This document shows, in pieces, positions 1-6,574 of a stretch of DNA of 10,743 nt (positions are counted from its first letter, which is position 1; the number at the start of each line of letters is the position of its first letter). The stretch covers positions 1 through 10,743 of the forward strand of contig UQWQ01000069.1 of the NCBI GenBank assembly GCA_900544755.1, in the 5' to 3' direction. This stretch comes from an uncultured Collinsella sp. Lineage in GTDB: Bacteria > Actinomycetota > Coriobacteriia > Coriobacteriales > Coriobacteriaceae. Below the pieces are notes generated by a model. The model made no database searches, was not told the origin of the DNA, and worked only from the letters and a program-made list of their open reading frames with translations. A program made the translations under genes and the position numbers.

Positions 1-13
1 TGCCGTTTTCCTG

Positions 14-137
14 CGTACGTGCGTACACACTCCACAGGAATTCTAAGGGGCCTGCTCCCTTAGCACACGGACTTTGGAACAAAGTCTAGTGTGTTACGCC
101 TTGCCAGAGGTGTACAGGCTCCCGGTATGCACGTACG
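14..137 (+). ncRNA. Candidate structured RNA: four-way junction with potential pseudoknot
   Basis: I do not recognise this element. A 13-bp closing helix, P1 (14-26 with 125-137), encloses three hairpins. P2 is 43-49/57-63 (CTAAGGG/CCCTTAG). P3 is 64-76/80-93, with one bulged A and a GAA loop. P4 is 95-100/109-114 (TACGCC/GGTGTA). P2 and P3 abut with no gap and one base separates P3 from P4, which suits coaxial stacking. The P2 loop GCCTG (50-54) is complementary to CAGGC (115-119), a possible pseudoknot. TTCCTG (8-13) could also pair with CAGGAA (35-40), either as a second crossing helix or as an alternative state. P1, P3 and P4 each contain a G-U pair on the + strand that would be an A/C mismatch on the - strand, so the + strand is the likely RNA. 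The promoter would lie upstream of the window. It could be a riboswitch, a ribozyme, part of a larger RNA or a DNA-level structure; nothing here ties it to a family. Confidence 0.45.
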
Positions 138-155
138 AAGCAATTGCCATCAATG

Positions 156-199
156 CGCCATATAAGTGGCGATCAAGTTCGCATAAAGCGACCTTGATC
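156..199. other. Two adjacent small hairpins in the gene-free left end
   Basis: CGCCA/TGGCG (156-160/167-171) is followed at once by GATCAAG/CTTGATC (171-177/193-199). The second hairpin has an inner TCGC/GCGA extension (179-182/188-191). A perfect octamer palindrome GCAATTGC sits just before them at 140-147. Mismatches do not favour either strand. They may be a 3' extension of the structured element at 14-137 or part of the trailing region of the - strand dehydrogenase transcript. No credible reading frame covers this stretch. Confidence 0.35.
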
Positions 200-203
200 C
201 CGC

Positions 204-244
204 AAAACAAAGGCAGGATACCATCACCACGATGATACCCTGCC
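204..244 (-). terminator. Strong intrinsic terminator reading leftwards
   Basis: Read on the - strand, 244-231 pairs with 225-212 in a 14-bp stem (outer GGCAGG/CCTGCC) with a 5-base loop. The stem is followed by TTTGTTTT (211-204). Every pair is canonical or G-U on the - strand, while the + strand copy has two A/C mismatches, so it points leftwards. It lies beyond the repeat hairpin at 299-343 and may be a second, back-up terminator for the dehydrogenase gene, or may end a short unseen transcript. Confidence 0.6.
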
Positions 245-298
245 TCTGTTCGTTTCTGTTTACCGTTCCGAGTACGAACTGAATGCTGGAGCAATATA

Positions 299-343
299 AA
301 ACCACCAGAAAGGTGCCTGTCCCCTTTGTGGTATTTTTGGTAG
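299..343 (-). terminator. Repeat-type terminator hairpin after the dehydrogenase gene
   Basis: It begins directly after the dehydrogenase stop codon. On the - strand an ACCAC arm and a GGTGGT arm flank a core containing AAAGGGGACAGGCACC, in which AAAGG can pair with CCTTT. A TTTTAT tail follows. The core is identical over 22 bases to the hairpin at 7949-7970, and both copies point the same way relative to the gene upstream of them. Confidence 0.55.
311..332 (-). repeat. Dispersed 22-bp repeat core, copy 1
   Basis: The reverse complement of this stretch is identical to 7949-7970. It includes the AAAGGGGACAGGCACC motif and forms the apical part of a terminator-like hairpin. From memory, related GGGGACAGG-type short palindromic repeats occur at high copy in several unrelated bacteria, some tied to RAYT (REP-associated) transposases. 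No such transposase gene lies in this window. Confidence 0.7.
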
Positions 344-344
344 G

Positions 345-1433
345 TTAGGCGAGGAGCGTGTGGCCGTAGGTGTTGGCAGCCTTGATGGCGGCGGCGAACT
401 TTTCGTCGGTGAAGGGCTCGGGGTTTCCCTGCTTCCACTCGTTGGTGGTGTGCGCGTACTCGCACAGGGCGGGGATATCGGACTCGGAAAGCCCGACCTG
501 CTCAAGCGTCACGGGCAGTCCCATCTGCTTGTTAAAGGCTGAGTAGCGCTCAAGGTTCTCGGTATCGCCCGTGTAGGCAAACAGCACCAGCACGCCCAGG
601 CTCACGACCTCGCCATGCAGGTAGGTGCCCTCGCGCGGAATGCTGCAGGTGGCGTTGTAGAACGCATGCGCCACGCTCGAGTTGTAGTAGTAATCGTTTT
701 GGTTGGTCAGGTTGGAGACGTAGCCCGTGTTGACCACGATATCGAGCGCGATCTGCTTGACGGCTTCGGTCGACAGGTTCTGGCGAACGTCCTCAAGACC
801 CTGCACGCCATAGGTAAACAGCGGCTCGGAGCAGGTGTGTGCGAGCGCCAGGCCAAGACCTGCGGTGTGCTCCAGGTTGCCGGCGCTCGTGGCGTACTCG
901 ACCTCGGGCTGCTTGGACAGGGCATCGCCCACGCCCGCCCAGAAGTACTCCGCCGGAGCCTCGGCGATGATCTTGGGGTTGATGAAGATGTGCGCGGGGC
1001 GGTCGGGGTACGAATAGCCCTCGAGCGAGCCGTCGTCGTTGTAGACAACGGCAATGGCGGTCGCGGCCGAGCAGTTGGAGCAGATCGTCGGTACCGTAAA
1101 GACGATCTTCTTGAGCTCGATGGCCGCCGTCTTGACGGTGTCGAGCGCTTTGCCGCCGCCGCATGCGATGAGCACATCGGCCTCTCGGCAGGCGGGGGAG
1201 TTAACAAGCTTGGCGATATTGGCACGCGTGCTGTTGGTGCCGTAGACGCGTGTCTCCAGAATCTCGATGTCGGTGCCCTCCAGTGCCGCTTCGATACTGG
1301 GAAGCGCCGCGGCCAGTGCTCGTTTACCACCGATAATCGCGACCTTGGCCGCTCCGTACTCGTCCAGCGCGCCGGGCAGCTCGTCAAAGCAGTCCTCGCC
1401 GACGGTGTAGTCGCTCATTCCAATCGTGCGCAT
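345..1433 (-). CDS. Iron-containing alcohol dehydrogenase, glycerol dehydrogenase type
   Basis: A 362-residue cytoplasmic NAD(P)-dependent oxidoreductase of the group III metal-dependent alcohol dehydrogenase fold. Visible are the nucleotide-binding GGGKALDTVK motif (residues 92-101), then metal ligands Asp170 (GVGDALSK), His256 (SVAHAFYN) and His273 (YLHGEV). This Asp-His-His set is that of GldA and its relatives. The length fits GldA (about 365). The ATG at 1433 is chosen because AGAAGG lies five bases upstream (1444-1439); a second in-frame ATG at 1418 has less support. The gene is transcribed alone, divergently from ileS, and ends at the repeat-type terminator. Substrate is not fixed by the sequence: glycerol to dihydroxyacetone is possible, but related HcxA-type enzymes reduce 2-oxo acids. 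No dihydroxyacetone kinase or other glycerol gene is adjacent, so no gene symbol is given. Confidence 0.9.
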   Translation of the reverse strand: MRTIGMSDYTVGEDCFDELPGALDEYGAAKVAIIGGKRALAAALPSIEAALEGTDIEILETRVYGTNSTRANIAKLVNSPACREADVLIACGGGKALDTVKTAAIELKKIVFTVPTICSNCSAATAIAVVYNDDGSLEGYSYPDRPAHIFINPKIIAEAPAEYFWAGVGDALSKQPEVEYATSAGNLEHTAGLGLALAHTCSEPLFTYGVQGLEDVRQNLSTEAVKQIALDIVVNTGYVSNLTNQNDYYYNSSVAHAFYNATCSIPREGTYLHGEVVSLGVLVLFAYTGDTENLERYSAFNKQMGLPVTLEQVGLSESDIPALCEYAHTTNEWKQGNPEPFTDEKFAAAIKAANTYGHTLLA

Positions 1434-1450
1434 AGCAGCCTTCTTTCGTT

Positions 1451-1481
1451 AGATAAAGTGCTTTCAGGTATTTTGCTCCAA
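1451..1481 (-). promoter_or_regulatory. Weak promoter candidate for the dehydrogenase gene
   Basis: On the - strand TTGGAG (1481-1476) is followed after 18 bases by TTTATC (1457-1452), just ahead of the ribosome binding site. The -10 match is poor, so this is only a position where a promoter would fit. Confidence 0.25.
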
Positions 1482-1547
1482 GTGAGTGCTTGCGACCGCG
1501 AGAAATTACTAAAGTATGAAACCGATGTTGAGGGTTTTTCGCCGGCG

Positions 1548-1576
1548 TTGACCGTGCTACCATACAGCGCATAAGC
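1548..1576 (+). promoter_or_regulatory. Promoter candidates for the ileS T-box transcript
   Basis: Two overlapping readings fit. One is TTGACC (1548-1553), 17 bases, then ATAAGC (1571-1576), which would start transcription almost at the first base of Stem I. The other is an extended -10 of the TGnTAnnnT form, TGCTACCAT (1555-1563), starting near 1570. A perfect CGCCGGCG palindrome (1540-1547) lies immediately upstream. I cannot choose between them from sequence. Confidence 0.4.
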
Positions 1577-1582
1577 GTTGAT

Positions 1583-1876
1583 GGGGACGAGTAGTCGGCC
1601 GTCCGTGTGCTACAGAGAACGGGGAGCGCTGAGAACCCGTGCATGCGACCGATGAAAATCACCCCGGAGCTGCGGTCCCAACGGACGCGCCGTACAGGCA
1701 CGTCTTAGTAGACATCGCCGAGATGGTCGTCGATACAGGCCAGCCGAGTAACGGATGCGAGCGCGCTGTAATGCGGGTGAGGGCATCTAAGCTGGGTGGT
1801 TAAGCGAAGAGCTTTTGCGGGCAGACGGCCCGTTTTGTGGCGCTTCGTCCCAGCTTGCAGGGACGGGCGCTTTTTT
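1583..1876 (+). promoter_or_regulatory. T-box riboswitch, isoleucine-specific leader of ileS
   Basis: Senses uncharged tRNA-Ile and permits read-through into ileS. Stem I is closed by GGGAC/GTCCC (1584-1588/1675-1679), with the GAGTAG bulge at 1589-1594, TCGG/CCGA (1595-1598/1649-1652) and a distal ACGGG/CCCGT hairpin (1619-1623/1636-1640). The specifier loop reads GATGAAAATCACC, with ATC (Ile) at 1658-1660, followed by the typical CCCCGGAGC. Stem III is GATGC/GCATC (1754-1758/1783-1787). The antiterminator pairs AAGCTGGG (1789-1796) with CCCAGCTT (1849-1856), and GCGAAG (1804-1809) with CTTCGT (1843-1848). They flank a 7-base bulge TGGTTAA (1797-1803), whose TGGT can pair with the ACCA end of tRNA-Ile. 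The bulge departs from the usual UGGNACC in its last three bases. The antiterminator 3' arm doubles as the 5' arm of the terminator at 1840-1876, so the two are mutually exclusive. Confidence 0.93.
1840..1876 (+). terminator. T-box attenuator terminator ahead of ileS
   Basis: GTCCC (1847-1851) pairs with GGGAC (1860-1864). The stem extends through CGTC/GACG-type pairs to GCGC (1840-1843) with GCGC (1867-1870), with one bulged base. TTTTTT follows at 1871-1876. Its 5' arm contains the CTTCGTCCC needed for the antiterminator, which gives transcriptional attenuation. Confidence 0.88.
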
Positions 1877-1919
1877 GGTGCCCAACGGGCGTGCGCGCCC
1901 ACGACATGAAAGGGGTACC

Positions 1920-4721
1920 GTGGCAAACGAGTACAAGCAGACGATGAATCTGCCCAAAACCGGTTTTCCCATGCGTGCCGGTCTTTCCAAGTCCGAGCCC
2001 AAGCGACTCAAGGACTGGCAGGACAACAAGGTCTACGAGCAAGTTCTGAAGAAGAACGAGGGTCACAAGAAGTTCGTGCTGCACGACGGCCCTCCGTACG
2101 CCAACGGTCCGATCCACATCGGCCACGCCATGAACAAGATTTCCAAGGACATGATCAACCGCTACTGGATGATGCAGGGCTATGAGGTTCCCTACGTCCC
2201 CGGTTGGGACTGCCACGGCCAGCCGATCGAGCACAAGGTCGAGGAGAAGCTTGGCACCGAGAAGTTCAACCAGACCCCCACGGCCAAGATTCGTGAGCTC
2301 TGCAACAAGTTCGCCGTCGAGAACATCGAGCTGCAGAAGGCCGGTTTCCGTCGTCTGGGCGTGCTCGGCGACTGGGACAACCCCTACCTGACGCTCTATC
2401 ACCAGCATGACGCTGCCGACATCGAGGTCTTTAAGGCCATGTTCGACAAGGGCATGATCTATCGCGGCCACAAGCCGGTTCACTGGTGCAAGCACTGCCA
2501 CACCGCACTCGCCGAGGCCGAGATCGAGTACTCCGACGAGACGAGTCCCTCTATCTTCGTCCGCTTTGAGATGACCTCCAAGCCCGCCGGCCTCGAGAAC
2601 TTCGACGGCCCGGTCGACTTCATCATCTGGACGACCACGCCGTGGACCATCCCCTCCGACCAGGCCGTTTCCCTTAAGCCCGGCGCCGCCTATGTCGCCG
2701 TTGAGCACGATGGCCGTGCCGAGGTCATGCTCGAGGACCTGGCTCCCAAGTGCTGCGAGGAGTTTGGCTGGGAGTACACCCCGGTCATGGTCGACGGCAA
2801 GCCCTACGTGGTTCCCGCCGAGACCTTCCACCACATCCACTACAAGCAGCCGATCTTTGATGGCGTTGAGGGCGTGGCGCTGCTGGCCGATTACGTCGGT
2901 GTCGATGACGGTACCGGTATCGTCCACAACTCGCCCGGCCACGGCGTCGACGACTACTTCGCCTGCCTCAAGGAGGGCATCACCGACATCTGCATGCCGG
3001 TTGATGACGACGGCAAGTTCTACACCGGCGAGGAGTTTGGTACCGGTGGCCCCTTCAGTGGCATGGATACCGACGAGGCCAACCCGCACATCATCGAGTT
3101 TCTGCGCGAGCGCGGCACCCTGGTCCTCGAGAAGAAGATCACGCACAGCTATCCGCACTGCTGGCGCTGCAAGCACCCGGTGCTCTTCCGTGCTACCGAC
3201 CAATGGTTTGTCTCGATGGACAAGACCGGTTTGCGCGAGCAGGCCGGCAAGGAGGTCCGTGAGAACGTCAAGTGGTATCCGGCCCACGCGGCCAACCGCA
3301 TCGGTGCCATGGTCGAGCAGCGTCCCGACTGGTGCATCAGCCGCCAGCGCAACTGGGGCGTGCCTATCCCCAGCTACACCTGCGCCGACTGCGGCGAGAA
3401 AGTCATGAACGACGCCACGCTCGACGCCGTCATCAAGCTCTTCCACGAGAAGGGCTCCGACGCCTGGTTCACCGACGCTCCCGAGAGCTATCTTGGCGAG
3501 ACCTGCGTCTGCCCCAAGTGCGGTGGCCATCACCTCAAGGCCGATAAGGACATCCTCGACGTGTGGTGGGATTCCGGCGTCTCCTGGAAGGCCGTCTGCG
3601 AGTACCGTCCCGAGCTGGAGTATCCGGCGGATGTGTACCTCGAGGGCTCCGACCAGCACCGCGGTTGGTTCCAGAGCTCGCTGCTCACCTCGGTGGGCGC
3701 CAACGGCCACGCTCCGTACAAGGCGGTCGTCTCGCAGGGCTTCACCCTCGACGGCCAGGGCCGTAAGATGTCCAAGTCGCTCGGCAACGTCATCGACCCC
3801 AACAAGGTCTGCGACGAGATGGGCGCCGACATCATCCGCCTGTGGGTCGCCTCCGTCGATACCAGCTCCGACGTGTCCATCGACCACGAGATCCTTGCCC
3901 GTACGTCCGATGCCTACCGTCGTTTCCGCAACACGCTGCGCTTTCTGCTCTCCGAGCTCGAGGGTCAGTTTGAGCCCGAAACCGACGGCGTCGCCTTTGC
4001 CGACCTGCTGCCGCTCGACAAGCTCATGGTTGCCCGTCTGACCCAGGTCCAGGCCGAGGTCGATGACGCTTACTCTTGCTACGAGTTCCCGCGCGCTTAC
4101 CGTGCGCTTTACGACTTCGTGGTTACCGAGCTTTCCAACGTGTACCTCGACGCCCTGAAGGATCGTCTGTACTGCGACAAGCCCGGTTCGCTCGAGCGCC
4201 GCAGCGCCCAGACCGTGCTCGCTGAGCTCTTCTCGATGCTCATGCGCGATCTGCAGCCGATTCTGTCCTACACCGTTGACGAGGCCATGGCCTATGCGCC
4301 TGCCGGCTGCGTCGATCACCAGAAGTACGCCGCGCTGCTCGATTGGTACAAGTCGCCCATCACGGTCGACGAGGCCAACGAGTTTGAGGGCGTGCTCGAG
4401 GCTTCGCTCGAGCTCCGTAGCGCCGTGACCAAGGCCCTCGAGGATGCCCGCTCCGCCGGCACCTTCACTAAGAGCCAACAGGTCCGCGTCAAGGCGGTCG
4501 TTCCCGCCGAGATGTATGCGCTGCTGACCGGCGACAAGGCCGTTGACCTGGCCGAGTTTTACATCGTCTCCGATGTTGAGCTTACCCAGGGCGAGGAGCT
4601 TTCTGTTGCCATCGATGCTGCCGAGGGCGAGTGCTGCGACCGTTGCTGGAACTACCGCACCACCGTCGGCGAGTACAACGGCCATGCTCACATCTGTAAG
4701 CGTTGTGCGAATGCCCTTTAA
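1920..4721 (+). CDS. ileS: Isoleucyl-tRNA synthetase
   Basis: Cytoplasmic class Ia aminoacyl-tRNA synthetase that charges tRNA-Ile and edits misactivated valine; 933 residues, normal for the bacterial type. The GTG at 1920 is chosen: AAAGGGG lies just upstream (1909-1915), and the frame's upstream extension would run back into the T-box terminator. Signature HIGH is at residues 66-69 and KMSKS at 616-620. The CP1 editing domain shows WTTTPWTIPSD (237-247) and GHGVDDY (340-346). A cysteine-rich insertion (C488, C491; C529, C531, C534) precedes DILDVWWDSG and looks like an internal zinc ribbon. The C-terminal zinc knuckle has CxxC at 906/909 and 926/929, ending four residues from the C-terminus. 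It is transcribed alone from a T-box-controlled leader and followed by a strong terminator. Confidence 0.98.
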   Translation: MANEYKQTMNLPKTGFPMRAGLSKSEPKRLKDWQDNKVYEQVLKKNEGHKKFVLHDGPPYANGPIHIGHAMNKISKDMINRYWMMQGYEVPYVPGWDCHGQPIEHKVEEKLGTEKFNQTPTAKIRELCNKFAVENIELQKAGFRRLGVLGDWDNPYLTLYHQHDAADIEVFKAMFDKGMIYRGHKPVHWCKHCHTALAEAEIEYSDETSPSIFVRFEMTSKPAGLENFDGPVDFIIWTTTPWTIPSDQAVSLKPGAAYVAVEHDGRAEVMLEDLAPKCCEEFGWEYTPVMVDGKPYVVPAETFHHIHYKQPIFDGVEGVALLADYVGVDDGTGIVHNSPGHGVDDYFACLKEGITDICMPVDDDGKFYTGEEFGTGGPFSGMDTDEANPHIIEFLRERGTLVLEKKITHSYPHCWRCKHPVLFRATDQWFVSMDKTGLREQAGKEVRENVKWYPAHAANRIGAMVEQRPDWCISRQRNWGVPIPSYTCADCGEKVMNDATLDAVIKLFHEKGSDAWFTDAPESYLGETCVCPKCGGHHLKADKDILDVWWDSGVSWKAVCEYRPELEYPADVYLEGSDQHRGWFQSSLLTSVGANGHAPYKAVVSQGFTLDGQGRKMSKSLGNVIDPNKVCDEMGADIIRLWVASVDTSSDVSIDHEILARTSDAYRRFRNTLRFLLSELEGQFEPETDGVAFADLLPLDKLMVARLTQVQAEVDDAYSCYEFPRAYRALYDFVVTELSNVYLDALKDRLYCDKPGSLERRSAQTVLAELFSMLMRDLQPILSYTVDEAMAYAPAGCVDHQKYAALLDWYKSPITVDEANEFEGVLEASLELRSAVTKALEDARSAGTFTKSQQVRVKAVVPAEMYALLTGDKAVDLAEFYIVSDVELTQGEELSVAIDAAEGECCDRCWNYRTTVGEYNGHAHICKRCANAL

Positions 4722-4790
4722 GGCACGGTAACTCGGCATTTTAGTTATAGGGAGAATTTGGGCGCCTTCGGCCCATTTGCTCCGCTGAAT

Positions 4791-4830
4791 AAAAGCGGCA
4801 TTCTGTTTTTCGGAATGCCGCTTTTGTTTT
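4791..4830 (+). terminator. Intrinsic terminator of ileS
   Basis: A perfect 13-bp stem, AAAAGCGGCATTC (4791-4803) with GAATGCCGCTTTT (4813-4825), has a 9-base T-rich loop. It is followed by GTTTT. The A-rich 5' arm means it could also act on the - strand. A smaller hairpin around GGGCGCCTTCGGCCC lies at about 4761-4775. Confidence 0.9.
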
Positions 4831-4885
4831 ATGCTGATTATTTCGCTAGCGTTGGTGAATATGCTGCGCGTTTGGCGTTTGTCAC

Positions 4886-4914
4886 TATAAGATGATTACT
4901 TACGTTAAACGTAA
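4886..4914 (+). promoter_or_regulatory. Probable lspA promoter -10 box with downstream palindromic operator
   Basis: TATAAG (4886-4891) matches five of six bases of the -10 consensus; no good -35 is present 16-18 bases upstream. Transcription would start near 4898. The perfect odd palindrome TTACGTTAAACGTAA (4900-4914) sits right there, where a repressor would block initiation. The regulator is unknown. Confidence 0.4.
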
Positions 4915-4943
4915 TTCGATGTTCTTGAGGCTAGGGGATTGAT

Positions 4944-5543
4944 TTGGGTCGTGCTGGGGATATGACGCCGCCTTTGCGTTGGCGGTTGGGTGTTGCTGGT
5001 GGGGTGGCGCTGGTTGTGCTGCTTGTTGACCAGCTGACCAAGCTTGCGGTTCGTGCCGTGGGCGACGCTTTGCATGTGACCGTCATCCCCGGTGTCATCG
5101 ACTTTATGTTTGTCCGTAATATCGGTGCTGCCTTTAGCATGGGCGAGGGGCATGGTGTCGCGTTTGCCGTGCTGGCGTTGGCGGTCATTATCGCTATTGC
5201 CGTGTACCTCGTTCGTGCACCCCAGCTCGCCCATCTTGAGGTTGTGGGCATGGCGATGGTTGCGGGCGGTGCTATCGGCAACGCTATCGATCGTTTGGCC
5301 TTTGGCTTCGTGACCGATTTTATTGCCACCACCTTCATCGACTTCCCCGTCTTCAATGTGGCCGATATCGGCATTACCGTGGGCGTCGTGCTCGCCCTCT
5401 TCGGCTACATGTTCTTGAGCCCCGCGGCCCGTGAGGTCGATGCGACCGCCGAGCTTAACGCCCGTGACGAGGCCCGCGCCAAGCGCAAAGCCAAGCAGCG
5501 TGGGGAGCGTGCCCGCAAGATTCGCGAAAGGAATGAGCGCTAA
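4944..5543 (+). CDS. lspA: Lipoprotein signal peptidase (signal peptidase II)
   Basis: Integral membrane aspartic protease that cleaves the signal peptide of prolipoproteins after lipid attachment at the +1 cysteine. 199 residues. Hydrophobic segments lie at about 15-35, 72-90, 98-113 and 143-159, the expected four-helix layout. Family motifs are VRNIGAAFS (57-65), GNAIDRL (112-118) and PVFNVADIG (135-143); the catalytic pair is Asp116 and Asp141. The TTG at 4944 is chosen because AGGGG (4933-4937) lies six bases upstream; the next ATG (4962) has only a GGGG two bases away. The C-terminus carries a charged, Arg/Lys-rich tail of about 40 residues after the last helix, longer than in the usual 160-170 residue enzymes. 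Its TAA overlaps the ATG of rluD by one base, so the two are probably translationally coupled. Confidence 0.95.
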   Translation: MGRAGDMTPPLRWRLGVAGGVALVVLLVDQLTKLAVRAVGDALHVTVIPGVIDFMFVRNIGAAFSMGEGHGVAFAVLALAVIIAIAVYLVRAPQLAHLEVVGMAMVAGGAIGNAIDRLAFGFVTDFIATTFIDFPVFNVADIGITVGVVLALFGYMFLSPAAREVDATAELNARDEARAKRKAKQRGERARKIRERNER

Positions 5544-6556
5544 TGGCTGACATTCATATCCTTGTTGCCGACGATGCCGCTGGTCAGCGCCTTGACGCCT
5601 ATCTGGGCGCCAATGACGGCTGTCCTACGCGCTCTGCCTGCGCGCATCTGATTGAGGGCGGTGCCGTATGTGTCAATGGCGAGACCTGCCTGTCCAAAAA
5701 GTACGCCGTGCGGGCCGGTGACCGTATTTCGGTCGATTTGCCCGAGCCGCACGACCCGACCGATGTGATTCCCGAAGCCATCCCGCTCGACATTCGCTAT
5801 GAGGACGAATATCTCATTGTGCTCTCCAAGCAGCGCGGCCTGGTGTGCCATCCTGCGCATGGTCATGAGAGCGGTACGCTCGCGAATGCCCTGGTCTATC
5901 ACTGCGGTATCGACCATCTGGGCACTGTGCAGGGCGAGGATCGCCCCGGTATCGTGCATCGTTTGGATCGCGATACCTCGGGTCTCATGCTTGCTGCCAA
6001 GGACGACGACACCCAGCGCGCGCTCCAAAATCTTATCCGTACGCGCACGCTCGACCGCCGCTACATTACGCTCGTTCACGGTCATATCGCTATGGACGAG
6101 GGCACCATTAACACCGGCATTGCCCGTTCTACGCGTGACCGTGTCAAGATGGCAGTTTCGGACGATCCTTTCGCGCGCCAGGCCATTACGACCTTTAAGG
6201 TCCTCGAGCGCTTTGATTCCACGCGTTTTGACGACGGTTATACGCTCGTCGAGTGCCACCTGTTTACGGGCCGCACGCATCAGATTCGCGTGCACATGCG
6301 CCATATCAACCACGCCTGCGTGGGCGATCCGCTCTACGGTAAGTGCGATGCGCGTGCCGATCAGGGTCTGACCAGGCAATTCCTCCATTCCTGGCGCGTG
6401 GCGTTCGATCATCCCGTGACGGGAGAGCGCATTGAGTGCCGCGACGAGCTGCCGTGGGATCTCGCCGCCGTCCTCGACGACTTAGCCCCGCGTTCGCTTG
6501 GTCGCACTGCTGCCGGCGACGAAATCGTACCGCAGCTCGGTCTGCTCGAAGCCTAG
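5543..6556 (+). CDS. RluA/RluD-family 23S rRNA pseudouridine synthase
   Basis: Converts uridines to pseudouridine in large-subunit rRNA in the cytoplasm. 337 residues, with an N-terminal S4 RNA-binding domain (about 12-65, RLDAYLG through VRAGDRISV) and then the catalytic domain. The signature HRLDRDTSG (139-147) contains the catalytic Asp142. The conserved RRY and GRTHQIRVHMRHI motifs are also present. An AAAGGA precedes the ATG, and the TAATG overlap with lspA marks an operon. lspA-rluD adjacency is common in many bacteria. S4 domain, length and context favour an RluD-like enzyme (helix 69 in E. coli), but RluC-type or RluA-type specificity cannot be excluded, so the symbol is left blank. 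Confidence 0.93.
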   Translation: MADIHILVADDAAGQRLDAYLGANDGCPTRSACAHLIEGGAVCVNGETCLSKKYAVRAGDRISVDLPEPHDPTDVIPEAIPLDIRYEDEYLIVLSKQRGLVCHPAHGHESGTLANALVYHCGIDHLGTVQGEDRPGIVHRLDRDTSGLMLAAKDDDTQRALQNLIRTRTLDRRYITLVHGHIAMDEGTINTGIARSTRDRVKMAVSDDPFARQAITTFKVLERFDSTRFDDGYTLVECHLFTGRTHQIRVHMRHINHACVGDPLYGKCDARADQGLTRQFLHSWRVAFDHPVTGERIECRDELPWDLAAVLDDLAPRSLGRTAAGDEIVPQLGLLEA

Positions 6557-6574
6557 CCAGTATTAGGTGGTTTC

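Noticed and set aside
14..137. Retron-type ncRNA: inverted flanks enclosing several hairpins resemble a1/a2 with msr/msd
   Set aside because: There is no reverse transcriptase in the window and no long msd hairpin. The G-U pattern favours the + strand, on which the downstream sequence is non-coding and then the convergent dehydrogenase.
1..344. Insertion-sequence remnant suggested by the many inverted repeats
   Set aside because: No transposase fragment, paired terminal repeats or target-site duplication can be seen; the pairs nest as one RNA-like fold instead.
94..465. Open frame of 123 codons on the - strand across the left intergenic region
   Set aside because: It overlaps the dehydrogenase C-terminus in another frame, and runs through two terminator hairpins and the candidate structured RNA. 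It has no supported start or recognisable domain.
615..1574. Open frame of 319 codons on the + strand opposite the dehydrogenase
   Set aside because: Antisense shadow: the opposite strand carries all metal-dependent dehydrogenase motifs, and this frame also runs through the divergent promoter region.
1800..4739. Very long open frame (979 codons) on the - strand opposite ileS
   Set aside because: It is an antisense shadow of ileS created by strong third-position G/C bias. It is low in complexity, rich in Gly, Val, Leu and Asp, and has no family motif, whereas the + strand frame has HIGH, KMSKS and zinc motifs.
5540..6412. Open frame of 290 codons opposite rluD
   Set aside because: No motif or ribosome binding site; the + strand shows the S4 domain and the HRLDRDTSG signature.
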